Notes under the pieces: model-generated
Told to the model about the DNA's origin: nothing
What the model saw: only the letters and a program-made list of their open reading frames with translations
Databases searched by the model: none
Origin: Sporolactobacillus kofuensis
GTDB taxonomy: Bacteria > Bacillota > Bacilli > Bacillales > Sporolactobacillaceae
Direction: 5' to 3'
Assembly: GCF_042660205.1 (NCBI RefSeq)
Contig: NZ_JBHSTQ010000007.1
Coordinates: 95,087 to 159,086, forward strand
Length of the DNA: 64,000 nt
Shown: piece after piece, positions 1 to 7,865 of the stretch
Position numbering within the stretch: position 1 is the stretch's first letter
How the letters are laid out: every line of letters begins with the position of its first letter
Program-made: the position numbers and the translations under genes

Positions 1-489
1 TATTACCCGTTGAAAAGCATGAAGCATATCATGAACTGTTGCTCGTCCAGCAATTGGGATCGCAGTTAGATCATTGTTTTCGTATTCACTTAAGTCTGTT
101 GGTGGTTTTGCAAACAATTGCATGCGTTCACCTTCATGAACCTTTAACGCCTCTGCCGCTTCTTTAAATTGGCGATAATCAATAAGCTGCTGCATCAATG
201 CTTGTCGAGCCATTTCCGGATCTTCATATGGTTCATCACTATCTTCTTGATCAAGCTCCGGTTTTGGCAGCAACATCCTACTCTTCATTGCAATTAATTG
301 TGCTGCCATTAGCAAATATTCGCTTGCAATATCTAATTCTAGTTTTTGCATTTGATGAATAAAATCCATATACTGATCCGTAATCTCAGCAACCGGAATG
401 TCGTAAATGTCAATTTCAAGTTTTTTAATCAGATGCAGAAGTAAATCAAGAGGACCTTCGAAAGCATCGATTTTTACTTTGTACTCCAA
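1..489 (-). CDS. scpA: Segregation and condensation protein A (partial)
   Basis: ScpA is the kleisin subunit that bridges SMC heads with ScpB in the bacterial condensin complex needed for chromosome segregation. The visible 163 codons open with a family-typical EYKVKIDAFEGPLDLLLHLI and continue with DIASEYLLMAAQL and KSRMLLPKP, the helical region that binds the SMC neck. The start is a TTG, because the protein then begins exactly where B. subtilis ScpA does, and a GGGGG Shine-Dalgarno lies just upstream. The C-terminal, SMC-cap-binding part is outside the window. It follows ribT on the same strand, as in B. subtilis. Confidence 0.93.
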   Translation of the reverse strand, partial: MEYKVKIDAFEGPLDLLLHLIKKLEIDIYDIPVAEITDQYMDFIHQMQKLELDIASEYLLMAAQLIAMKSRMLLPKPELDQEDSDEPYEDPEMARQALMQQLIDYRQFKEAAEALKVHEGERMQLFAKPPTDLSEYENNDLTAIPIAGRATVHDMLHAFQRVI

Positions 490-587
490 AATTTATCCCC
501 CTGATCCCGCAGGCATTCTCGTATCTTCGCTTTATTTTTACGCAAAAAAGATGAACTTTCTTATCTAGCAAAAAAAAGAAACCATCA

Positions 588-965
588 TCAAGAATTGGTT
601 TCCTTTTCATCGCCTTCTTCAAAACATTTATCAAAGTAAGACTGGATGGCTTGGGATGGAGCAAGTCGAATTTTATCTCCGAGCAATTTGCCCAGTTCAA
701 AAATCATTTTCTTTCCGACTCCCTCTGCTCGATACGAAGGATTGACACTGATGTGTTCAATAACAGCTTCGTCATCGGAAATCATCTGAATTCCGATGAC
801 ACCAAGAATGTCTTCATCATCTTTCCATAAGAACAGCTGCCAACTGTCTTCTTCTTCATATTTCTTTACCGTTTGCAAAAGTAGCTTAATTTCTTTCTCA
901 GACGGGATAAAAGATAGCAGACCCATGGCTATCTTTTCGTAACTCTTCTTATAGCGAATCAGCAT
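588..965 (-). CDS. ribT: RibT-like GNAT acetyltransferase
   Basis: This is a 125-residue GNAT-fold protein matching RibT, the acetyltransferase-like last gene of the Bacillus riboflavin operon; its substrate is not established. MLIRYKKSYEKIAMGLLSF at the N-terminus and QLFLWKDDEDILGVIGI are typical, and ISVNPSYRAEGVGKKM (about residues 74-89) holds the RxxGxG acetyl-CoA loop. The start at 965 is chosen over an in-frame codon at 1007 because GAGGGG lies about 7 bases before it and the family starts there. No ribDEABH genes and no room for an FMN riboswitch lie upstream; lysA does. Confidence 0.88.
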   Translation of the reverse strand: MLIRYKKSYEKIAMGLLSFIPSEKEIKLLLQTVKKYEEEDSWQLFLWKDDEDILGVIGIQMISDDEAVIEHISVNPSYRAEGVGKKMIFELGKLLGDKIRLAPSQAIQSYFDKCFEEGDEKETNS

Positions 966-1128
966 TTTGAACCCCTCATAACTATGAGATAACAAGAATT
1001 TCATCAATGGCTTTATATGAATGTAATTGGTACAGTCTATATTATAACCAAAAGTAGGAAAGTGTGCATCTCATCACTCAATAACGTTGAAAAAGGTGTG
1101 CAACCAAATGAGTATCCCTTAAAGATCA

Positions 1129-2451
1129 TTAATCTCTTCGCGACAATTTCTTAATCGGTAGGTCGTTCCGGATCAGGTCGTCAAAGCTTTCCCTTCTTAC
1201 AGCTAGGGACACCTCACCATTTTCTATAAACACAACCGCAGCATTGGGAATACGGTTATAATGACTTGCCATCGAATATCCGTAGGCACCGGTCGAAAAA
1301 ACAGCAATCAAATCACCACTCGTGCACGATTCAGGCAAGAAGGCATCCTTGATCAGAATATCTCCGGATTCACAGCACTTTCCCGCCAGTGTCATCTCTG
1401 TATCGGTAATCTCGTTTGCTTTATTTGCACAAATCGCATCATATTTTGCCTGATAAAGTGATGGTCGGATATTATCTGACATACCTCCATCAACGGAAAG
1501 ATATTTTCTAATTCCAGGAATCGTTTTTGATGCGCCTGCGGTATAGAGCGTCGTACCCGATTCACCAACAATGGACCGCCCGGGTTCCACCCATATGGCA
1601 GGCATTGATAACTGATATCGCGCGCATTCCTTACGTGTCGTTTGCACAATCGTTTCGATATAATTGCGAATCGGTAACGGCTGATCGGATTCTGTATACT
1701 TGATCCCAAACCCGCCTCCAACATTAAGTACTTCTAGATGAAAGCCGAATTCTCTTCGCCACGCGTCTGCATGATGGATCATGACTTGAATCGATCGGGC
1801 AAAACCATCTGTTTCGAAAATCTGAGAGCCAATATGTGAATGAATCCCTTTTAAATTCAAATGATCAGAAGTCATTGCTTGTTTCACTGCACGTTCGGCC
1901 ATTCCATCATCTAAATTAAAGCCAAATTTCGAATCATCCTGTCCAGTCATGATAAATTCATGGGTATGAGCTTCGACCCCAGGCGTTACGCGAAGCAAAA
2001 TGTCTATAGCCTGATTACGTTCTGAACACATTTTTTCCAGTAATTCAAGTTCAAAGAAATTATCAACAATAACTGCACCAATTTTGGCATCGAGAGCCAA
2101 CGCGAGTTCATCTGCTGACTTATTATTCCCATGAAAATGTATACGTTCTGGCGATAAGCCTGCTTTCAATGCCGTGAACAGCTCTCCTCCGGAAACAACA
2201 TCCAATGAGAGTCCCTGTTCATCAATCAATTGAATCATGGCAATCGTCGAAAATGCTTTGCTTGCATACGCGACTTGCCATTCCAGATTATCAAACGCAC
2301 GAAACGCATTTTTAAATGCATTTATTTTTTCTTTTATTAAAGCCGTATCATATACATAAAGCGGTGTACCGAATTCTTTGACGAGATCGGTTGTATCCAC
2401 GCCACCAATACTTAAATGCCCTTTTCCATTAATCGCTTGTGTACCGTACAA
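1129..2451 (-). CDS. lysA: Diaminopimelate decarboxylase
   Basis: LysA is a PLP enzyme that decarboxylates meso-diaminopimelate to L-lysine, the last step of lysine synthesis. The fold-type III barrel shows VAYASKAFS with the PLP lysine near residue 65, the HFHGNNKS strand, the glycine-rich NVGGGFGI loop, EPGRS, and the CCESGD catalytic cysteine region. Start choice: TTG at 2451 has GGGAGAGG about 8 bases upstream and gives the usual length of about 440 residues. An in-frame ATG at 2487 lacks a good ribosome site. The gene follows the spoVA genes, as in B. subtilis, so late-sporulation readthrough is possible. Confidence 0.95.
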   Translation of the reverse strand: MYGTQAINGKGHLSIGGVDTTDLVKEFGTPLYVYDTALIKEKINAFKNAFRAFDNLEWQVAYASKAFSTIAMIQLIDEQGLSLDVVSGGELFTALKAGLSPERIHFHGNNKSADELALALDAKIGAVIVDNFFELELLEKMCSERNQAIDILLRVTPGVEAHTHEFIMTGQDDSKFGFNLDDGMAERAVKQAMTSDHLNLKGIHSHIGSQIFETDGFARSIQVMIHHADAWRREFGFHLEVLNVGGGFGIKYTESDQPLPIRNYIETIVQTTRKECARYQLSMPAIWVEPGRSIVGESGTTLYTAGASKTIPGIRKYLSVDGGMSDNIRPSLYQAKYDAICANKANEITDTEMTLAGKCCESGDILIKDAFLPESCTSGDLIAVFSTGAYGYSMASHYNRIPNAAVVFIENGEVSLAVRRESFDDLIRNDLPIKKLSRRD

Positions 2452-2595
2452 AAAAACACCCTCTCCCGTCAAGCAAATAACATGCATAAACCCAAGGAAT
2501 AATCTCTACTTTTCTCTTTATCCCACGATCAATTTTAAGTATATACAGTCAAAATTTAGTGATAGTGTATCATGATTACTCCTTGAAGACAAGTT

Positions 2596-4089
2596 TCATT
2601 TAGCCTTGCTTTTCTCGGGTTGTCGAAATCTATCTAACGGACGAACAATGCTCGGCCTGATCACGGATGTCGGCAATGCACGTCGAATCATTATGTTGTA
2701 GAGACCTGTTGCATTAAATGGAATGAAAGGCCATAGATAGGGTGTATTCAGATTACGGACATGCGACAGATAAATGATAAACAACGTTGACGCGAGCATA
2801 AAGCCTGGTACGTGGAACAATCCTGCAGCTAGGATAAGCAAGATGCGTACCATTTTGTTCGCTAACTGTAGCTCATAGCTTGGTGTTGCAAATCCACCAA
2901 TTGCTGCGACAGATGTATAAAGAATCACTTCATTTACAAAAACACCTGCTTCAATCGCAATTTGTCCGACGAGAACAGCGGCGATCAAGCCAAGTGCAGT
3001 TGATAAGGCAGTAGGCGTATGAATTGCCGCCAGTCTTAAGGTCTCAATGCCGACTTCTGCGATCAGAATTTGAATAAGCAGCGGGATATGGTAATCTTTA
3101 ACATTTGGTCCAATGAAGTTAAGAAAATCTGGTAGTAAATGATCCTTCACGAGCAGAAGCCATAAAGGGACAAGGAAAATAGAAGCAAGGATAGCGATAA
3201 ATCGAAACCAGCGTAGCAATGCCCCCGAAGCTGTTACTTGGCGATATTCTTCTGCGTGTTGAATATGATGAAAAAAAGTCGTTGGTAAGATCATGACACT
3301 TGGTGAGGTATCCGTAATGATGACCACATGACCTTCCAGCAGATGGGATGCGGCGACATCCGGTCGTCCTGTATAGCGCACAAGTGGAAAGGGATTCCAC
3401 CCCTGCTTTAAAATAAATTCTTCAATCGCATTATCCGCCATCGGTATACCATCGACATTGATTGCTTTCAGTTCCTTCTTGATCGTATGAATTAAGCCCG
3501 GATTGGCAACATCTTTTAAGTAACATAAACATACATCTGTTTTGGAGCGTACACCAACCTGTAAGAGATCGCATCGAAAACGTGGGTCGCGGATCCGTCT
3601 CCGAATCAGACCTGAATTTTCAATAATATTTTCAGTAAAACCATCCTTGGATCCACGTACTACTTTTTCGACATCAGGTTCCTGTGGCTGCCTCCCAGGA
3701 TAGTGCCTGAGATCAACACAAAGACCTTTGGTCTCTCCATCAATCAGCACCACAATGCGTCCGGTCAACATTTTATCGACCGCATCATCAATTGTCGTGA
3801 TTTCCTCAACCTGTTGATGTACTAAATGTTGCTTAATGATTTTATACACGTCCAGATCCTGACTCGTGTTTTGATTCGAGAGGCGCATAAACTCCCGCAT
3901 CATAATGACAAGAATACTCGAATCCACTAAACTGTTTGTATAGTATATTCGGCTTTCTCGACCAAGTAACTGTAACTCACGTAAGCCGACATCAAAATTA
4001 TGTGGTCCGAAATCGAGGACTTGTTGCATGACTTCTGCATTTTCATAGATGTCCTTTGTGATTGCTTTTTTACTTTTTTGATTCTCCAT
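2596..4089 (-). CDS. spoVAF: Stage V sporulation protein AF (GerA-family)
   Basis: SpoVAF is a 497-residue homologue of the germinant-receptor A subunit (GerAA family), located in the spore inner membrane and linked to germination. About 280 soluble residues are followed by hydrophobic segments around 295-440 (for example RFIAILASIFLVPLWLLLV and the GLIAAVLVGQIAIEAGVFV helix), then a basic tail ending RFRQPEKSKAK. It starts 22 bases after spoVAEb, so the two are probably cotranscribed. In B. subtilis spoVAEa lies between them; it is absent here. Confidence 0.92.
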   Translation of the reverse strand: MENQKSKKAITKDIYENAEVMQQVLDFGPHNFDVGLRELQLLGRESRIYYTNSLVDSSILVIMMREFMRLSNQNTSQDLDVYKIIKQHLVHQQVEEITTIDDAVDKMLTGRIVVLIDGETKGLCVDLRHYPGRQPQEPDVEKVVRGSKDGFTENIIENSGLIRRRIRDPRFRCDLLQVGVRSKTDVCLCYLKDVANPGLIHTIKKELKAINVDGIPMADNAIEEFILKQGWNPFPLVRYTGRPDVAASHLLEGHVVIITDTSPSVMILPTTFFHHIQHAEEYRQVTASGALLRWFRFIAILASIFLVPLWLLLVKDHLLPDFLNFIGPNVKDYHIPLLIQILIAEVGIETLRLAAIHTPTALSTALGLIAAVLVGQIAIEAGVFVNEVILYTSVAAIGGFATPSYELQLANKMVRILLILAAGLFHVPGFMLASTLFIIYLSHVRNLNTPYLWPFIPFNATGLYNIMIRRALPTSVIRPSIVRPLDRFRQPEKSKAK

Positions 4090-4111
4090 GCTCTATCCTC
4101 TCAATCTGAAG

Positions 4112-4462
4112 TTAACCTTTAGGCTTAAAAATGAGCGCAATAATAAAGCCAAACAGGATTGCTGATGTAATTCCTGCAGATGTTAATTTAAAAATGCCCA
4201 TTGCAATCCCGAGATAACCATGATCATGCCCTTCCGACATAGCGCCATGCAATAGAGAATGTCCAAAGCTGGTAATCGGTACGGTTGCACCGGCACCGGC
4301 AAAATCAATTAAACGATCATAGATGCCAAAGACATCCAATGCAGCACCGAGTACTACAAATGTAGCAACAACATGGGCAGGTGTTAACTTAAATACATCC
4401 ATCATGATCTGGCCAATGACGCAAATACCCCCGCCTACTAGAAATGCATAAAGAAATATCAC
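4112..4462 (-). CDS. spoVAEb: Stage V sporulation protein AE (AEb type)
   Basis: This is a 116-residue integral membrane protein, one of the SpoVAC-AD-AE core needed for dipicolinic acid movement across the spore inner membrane. It shares FLVGGGICVIGQ and the GAGATVPITSFGHSL loop with SpoVAC, its paralogue two genes upstream. The GTG start at 4462 overlaps the spoVAD stop as GTGA, a typical translational-coupling arrangement. A longer in-frame reading upstream is out of register with the family and overlaps spoVAD, so it is rejected. Confidence 0.93.
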   Translation of the reverse strand: MIFLYAFLVGGGICVIGQIMMDVFKLTPAHVVATFVVLGAALDVFGIYDRLIDFAGAGATVPITSFGHSLLHGAMSEGHDHGYLGIAMGIFKLTSAGITSAILFGFIIALIFKPKG

Positions 4463-5478
4463 TGCGCATCCCCCTTTGCTGATTCTAAGACAACACCATG
4501 TGCGATACACGGAATGGTATCTTTTTCCTTTGGTGTCGCACTGTTTAGTAATGCACCCGTTGCAACGATGAGCACGCGGTGGAGTGATCCTTCCGCTAGA
4601 CGTTTGCATAAGTATCCGTAGGTCACAACTGCCGAACATGCACAACCGCTCCCCCCTGCATTCACAGGCTGATCAGAAGTGTAGATCATAGTCCCGCAAT
4701 CGTGGTGCACTTCAGTAATATCAAGTCCTTTTTCCAGTAATAGTTCATTAAGAATCGGTGAACCGACGCTCGAAAGGTCGCCGGTTACAATCATGTCGTA
4801 ATCTTTAGGATTTCTTCCGGTATCTTGAAAATGGGTCCAAATTGTATCCGCAGCCGCAGGTGCCATAGCGGTACCAAGATTACTTGCATCATCAATACCC
4901 CAGTCGATGACCCGTCCGATCGTTGCCTCTTTCACCATCACCTTACCCGGTTCCCTCGTTACAATCGTTGCACCTGCGCCTGTTACGGTAAAGGTTTGAG
5001 TAAGTTTCGATGGGCCACCATATTCCGTCGGATAACGAAATTGCCGTTCCGCTGTCGCATTATGGCTACTCACTGCGCACAGGACATTTTTTGCAAAACC
5101 GCTATCTACCAATTGAGCACCAACTGCCAAGGTTTCCATAGATGTTGAGCACGCCCCGAACATGCCCAAAAATGGGATACGATTCTCCCGCGCCAAAAAA
5201 TTAGATGTTACGGTTTGATCCATTAAATCTCCCGCCAAGAACAGATCGATGTCCCCTTCTGCTTTTCCTGCCTTTGCGAGGCAGAAGGAAATGGCACGAC
5301 GAAGCAATGCGCGTTCAGCTTCGGTCCAACTTTTTTCTCCACAATTTAGATGTTCATATTCTTTGTCAAAACTTCCTGAAAGTGGTCCTCTTGCCTCCAA
5401 TGGACCGACAACAGTTCCCGTCGCAGCAAGATATATTGGATGTTCAAATCGCCACGTTTGCTTTCTCACTTTTCCCAC
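4459..5478 (-). CDS. spoVAD: Stage V sporulation protein AD
   Basis: SpoVAD is a thiolase-fold, membrane-associated protein of the forespore that binds dipicolinic acid in Bacillus. The 339 residues show GMFGACSTSMETLAVGAQLV (about 128-147, with the cysteine at the position thiolases use), SSHNATAERQFRYPTEYGG, and a C-terminal NAGGSGCACSAV stretch. Length and motifs match the family closely. It lies 15 bases after spoVAC and overlaps spoVAEb, forming the minimal AC-AD-AE core. Confidence 0.95.
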   Translation of the reverse strand: MGKVRKQTWRFEHPIYLAATGTVVGPLEARGPLSGSFDKEYEHLNCGEKSWTEAERALLRRAISFCLAKAGKAEGDIDLFLAGDLMDQTVTSNFLARENRIPFLGMFGACSTSMETLAVGAQLVDSGFAKNVLCAVSSHNATAERQFRYPTEYGGPSKLTQTFTVTGAGATIVTREPGKVMVKEATIGRVIDWGIDDASNLGTAMAPAAADTIWTHFQDTGRNPKDYDMIVTGDLSSVGSPILNELLLEKGLDITEVHHDCGTMIYTSDQPVNAGGSGCACSAVVTYGYLCKRLAEGSLHRVLIVATGALLNSATPKEKDTIPCIAHGVVLESAKGDAQ

Positions 5479-5493
5479 GTCAATTCCCCTCTT

Positions 5494-5943
5494 TCACATC
5501 AACTGTTCGATAAAGAGCCTGAGCACACCAAGAACAGCCGCCGATACAACACCAAAGACAATCACTTCACCGGCCAGTTGGAACAAATTGGTCGCAATGC
5601 CAAGCACAATGCCTTCGCTCTTATGCTCGAGCGCGCTGCTCGTGATTGAGTTTGCAAATCCGGTCACAGGGACAATCGTTCCGGCTCCGGCAAATTTTGC
5701 AATCTTGTCATAGACCCCAAACCCTGTCATCAATGCGGAAATCAGAATGAGCGTTGCAACGGTTGGATTGCCAGCCGATTGTTTTGAAAAGTGTAAAACG
5801 TACATAAAAAAGGTTTGAATTCCCTGTCCAATGACACAAATAAAACCTCCAACCAGAAAGGCATTCAGGCAATTCTTAAAGTAAGGAATCTTTGGTTGAT
5901 ACGCAGCCACGTTTTCTTTGTAATTTTTCGGATCGTTTAGCAT
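5494..5943 (-). CDS. spoVAC: Stage V sporulation protein AC
   Basis: SpoVAC is a multi-pass inner-membrane protein of the spore that behaves as a mechanosensitive channel for dipicolinate release in B. subtilis. The roughly 149 residues show a short soluble N-terminus, FLVGGFICVIGQG, the GAGTIVPVTGFANSI loop and further hydrophobic segments. The ATG at 5943 is chosen over a TTG directly before it; AAAGGAG lies about 9 bases upstream. It is the first gene of this spoVA cluster: spoVAA and spoVAB are missing. A SigG-type promoter lies 36 bases upstream. Confidence 0.94.
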   Translation of the reverse strand: MLNDPKNYKENVAAYQPKIPYFKNCLNAFLVGGFICVIGQGIQTFFMYVLHFSKQSAGNPTVATLILISALMTGFGVYDKIAKFAGAGTIVPVTGFANSITSSALEHKSEGIVLGIATNLFQLAGEVIVFGVVSAAVLGVLRLFIEQLM

Positions 5944-5978
5944 CAAGAAAAACTCCTTTCACGAACTTTGCTGAAGAT

Positions 5979-6007
5979 TAGTATTTGCCAGTTGCTGTTA
6001 ATTATGC
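5979..6007 (-). promoter_or_regulatory. Candidate SigG promoter for spoVAC operon
   Basis: Reading the minus strand, GCATA is followed after 17 bases by AATACTA. The SigG consensus is approximately GMATA, 16-17 bases, CATNMTA, so only the first base of the -10 differs. It sits 36 bases before the spoVAC start and after the sigF terminator. That fits known forespore-specific SigG control of spoVA. Confidence 0.6.
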
Positions 6008-6144
6008 TTAAATCAATAACAAAAGAAAGAGGTTTTTTACGCAGGCTGAGAAAATGACTTTGAGAAAATCCGGACAAAACACCGCAAGTCCTTGTTTCTT
6101 TGAGAATAAACAGAGCAGTTCCACTGATATGCATGACAAAAATC

Positions 6145-6180
6145 AAAAGCCAGATGACCGTTATTCGGCCATCTGGCTTT
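6145..6180 (-). terminator. Intrinsic terminator of the spoIIA operon, overlapping the sigF stop codon
   Basis: A stem of about 14 base pairs (AAAGCCAGATGGCC against GGTCATCTGGCTTT, one G-U pair) with a seven-base loop is followed on the minus strand by T-rich sequence. The sigF TAA lies in the loop. It separates the SigH-driven spoIIA operon from the SigG-driven spoVA genes. Confidence 0.8.
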
Positions 6181-6919
6181 TGATTTCTTCAAGAATCTTT
6201 TTTTCTAATCGGGACACTTGAACTTGAGAAATACCGAGACGTTCAGCTACTTCTGTTTGTGTCTGATCCTTATAGTAGCGTAGATACACAATCAGTTTTT
6301 CTCGATCATTCAATTGCTCCACAGCTTCTCGTACAACCATTTTATCAAACCATTTATTACTCTCACTATCTGAAATTTGATCCAATATGGTTATTGGGTC
6401 TCCGTCATTCTCAAAAACTGTCTCATGAATGGACGATGGTGCACGAATAGCTTCTTGAGAAAGGACAATGTCTTCAGGAGTAAGATCGAGTGCGTCAGCC
6501 AGTTCACTAACTGTTGGATTTCGACCCAAATGTTTCGAAAGTTCGTCCCTTTTCTTTCTCACTTTTATCCCAGTTTCTTTTAGTGAGCGACTTACTTTGA
6601 CAACACCATCATCTCGGATAAACCGCTGGATTTCCCCAATGATCATCGGAACAGCATAGGTTGAAAAACGTACGTCATAGGACAAATCAAATTTATCGAC
6701 TGATTTTAGTAGACCAATACAGCCAATTTGAAAGAGATCATCTGGTTCATAGCCACGATTAATAAATCGTTGCACAACCGACCAAACCAAGCGCATATTC
6801 TTCTGGACAAGCCGATCACGTGCTTCATGATCTCCAGATTGGCTCTGTTGGATCAGTTGCTTTACTTCTTCATCATCAAGCAACGGTTCTCTAGACGCCA
6901 TTTTGCGATCAAGCTCCAT
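6161..6919 (-). CDS. sigF: Forespore sigma factor SigF
   Basis: SigF is the first compartment-specific sigma factor, active in the forespore once SpoIIAB releases it. All sigma-70 regions are present: region 2 with PDDLFQIGCIGLLKSVDKFD and RFSTYAVPMIIGEIQRFIRD, region 3 with KVSRSLKETG, and region 4 with LRYYKDQTQTEVAERLGIS and QVSRLEKKIL. The ATG at 6919 is preferred over one at 6925, because GGGAG is only 3 bases from the latter and 9 from the former. It is the third gene of spoIIAA-spoIIAB-sigF. Confidence 0.97.
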   Translation of the reverse strand: MELDRKMASREPLLDDEEVKQLIQQSQSGDHEARDRLVQKNMRLVWSVVQRFINRGYEPDDLFQIGCIGLLKSVDKFDLSYDVRFSTYAVPMIIGEIQRFIRDDGVVKVSRSLKETGIKVRKKRDELSKHLGRNPTVSELADALDLTPEDIVLSQEAIRAPSSIHETVFENDGDPITILDQISDSESNKWFDKMVVREAVEQLNDREKLIVYLRYYKDQTQTEVAERLGISQVQVSRLEKKILEEIKSQMAE

Positions 6920-6931
6920 TTGCATGTCTCC

Positions 6932-7372
6932 CTACTTACATACTGCTCGATTTCGGGCAATTTCCTTGGTCATGATGAGTGTGGTTCCTTTGCCTTCTTT
7001 CGTCACAATCGTGATATGATCCATAAAATTTTCCATAATCGTAAAGCCCATACCGGACCGTTCCAATTCCGGTTTTGACGTATACAGTGGTTGCTTTGCC
7101 TGTTCGATATTTTTAATGCCAACGCCATCATCATGAATGGTTAACGTCACCATTCCGTCTTCAATGATTGTGTTCAGTTCCACTTTACCTTCACCGCTAT
7201 TCTCATAACCATGAATGATACAGTTCGTTACTGCCTCAGAGACGACAGTCTTAATTTCTGTCAATTCATCCAATGTCGGGTCAAGCTGAGCAACGAATGC
7301 AGCAACGGTGACTCTGGCAAAGGATTCATTCGTACTCATTGCCGAGAAAGTCAGTGACATTTCATTTCTCAA
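6932..7372 (-). CDS. spoIIAB: Anti-sigma F factor and serine kinase
   Basis: SpoIIAB is a GHKL-fold kinase that holds SigF inactive and phosphorylates the anti-anti-sigma factor SpoIIAA. The 146 residues show the N box EAVTNCIIHGY, the G1 box DDGVGI and the GMGFTIMENF ATP lid. TTG at 7372 gives MRNEMSLTFSAMS, in register with the B. subtilis MKNEMHLEFSALS; the internal ATG at 7360 would trim the conserved N-terminus. The start codon directly abuts the spoIIAA stop. Confidence 0.97.
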   Translation of the reverse strand: MRNEMSLTFSAMSTNESFARVTVAAFVAQLDPTLDELTEIKTVVSEAVTNCIIHGYENSGEGKVELNTIIEDGMVTLTIHDDGVGIKNIEQAKQPLYTSKPELERSGMGFTIMENFMDHITIVTKEGKGTTLIMTKEIARNRAVCK

Positions 7373-7723
7373 TTAGGCCACCCCCAGTGTATGGAGCGCA
7401 TAATCTTCATCAGTCTCCAAGCGAATGATTTTAAACATACCACTTAATTCGAACAAGCGACGGACGGCCGGAGAAATCGAACATACCACCATTTCCCCAC
7501 CTAATCCTGAAATACGTTTGTAGCGCCCGAGAATGACCCCAAGACCCGAACTGTCCATAAAAGATAACTTTCCTAGATTTAATAAAATATGGTGCACCAT
7601 TTGTTCTTCCATAATCGCGTTCACTTTTTCTCTTAATTCATCTGCCGTATGATGGTCAAGTTCACCCTCAAGCCGGATACACAGCACGCCGAACTTTACC
7701 TCGAGATCCATTGTTAAACTCAA
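7373..7723 (-). CDS. spoIIAA: Anti-sigma F factor antagonist
   Basis: SpoIIAA is a STAS-domain anti-anti-sigma protein; in its unphosphorylated form it displaces SigF from SpoIIAB. The phosphorylatable serine is in LSFMDSSGLGVILGRYK (near residue 58), and LDHHTADELR and EMVVCSISPAVRRLFELSG are family signatures. TTG at 7723 is chosen: GGGAGGGG lies 9 bases upstream and MSLTMDLEVK lines up with the Bacillus N-terminus, whereas the ATG four codons later is too far from the ribosome site. It is the first gene of the operon. Confidence 0.97.
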   Translation of the reverse strand: MSLTMDLEVKFGVLCIRLEGELDHHTADELREKVNAIMEEQMVHHILLNLGKLSFMDSSGLGVILGRYKRISGLGGEMVVCSISPAVRRLFELSGMFKIIRLETDEDYALHTLGVA

Positions 7724-7771
7724 TGCTGTACGCCCCTCCCTGAATGGATTGTTTAGTGATTCACTGTTCTA

Positions 7772-7799
7772 TTTCTCTCTTGTCCTTTGATGCTCCTGC
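7772..7799 (-). promoter_or_regulatory. Candidate SigH promoter of the spoIIA operon
   Basis: On the minus strand GCAGGAGCA is followed after 12 bases by AGAGAAA. This resembles the SigH consensus RNAGGAWWW, 11-12 bases, RNNGAAT. The spoIIA operon is a classic SigH and Spo0A target, and the site lies about 50 bases before spoIIAA. Confidence 0.5.
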
Positions 7800-7820
7800 A
7801 TGACGACAGAACTAGTGCGG

Positions 7821-7830
7821 ATTCGGCAAA
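7821..7830 (-). promoter_or_regulatory. Candidate Spo0A box
   Basis: TTTGCCGAAT on the minus strand matches the Spo0A core TGNCGAA. It lies about 22 bases upstream of the proposed SigH -35 element, where Spo0A activates spoIIA in B. subtilis. A single short motif is weak evidence alone. Confidence 0.4.
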
Positions 7831-7865
7831 GAATTACTTCTGAAAGTCAATGAACAAGAAGATCA

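Noticed and set aside
966..1128. FMN riboswitch before ribT
   Set aside because: The gap is too short and shows none of the conserved RFN stems.
5943..6146. 67-codon minus-strand ORF between sigF and spoVAC
   Set aside because: It lies over the SigG promoter and ribosome site of spoVAC and has no motif; noncoding leader is the better explanation.
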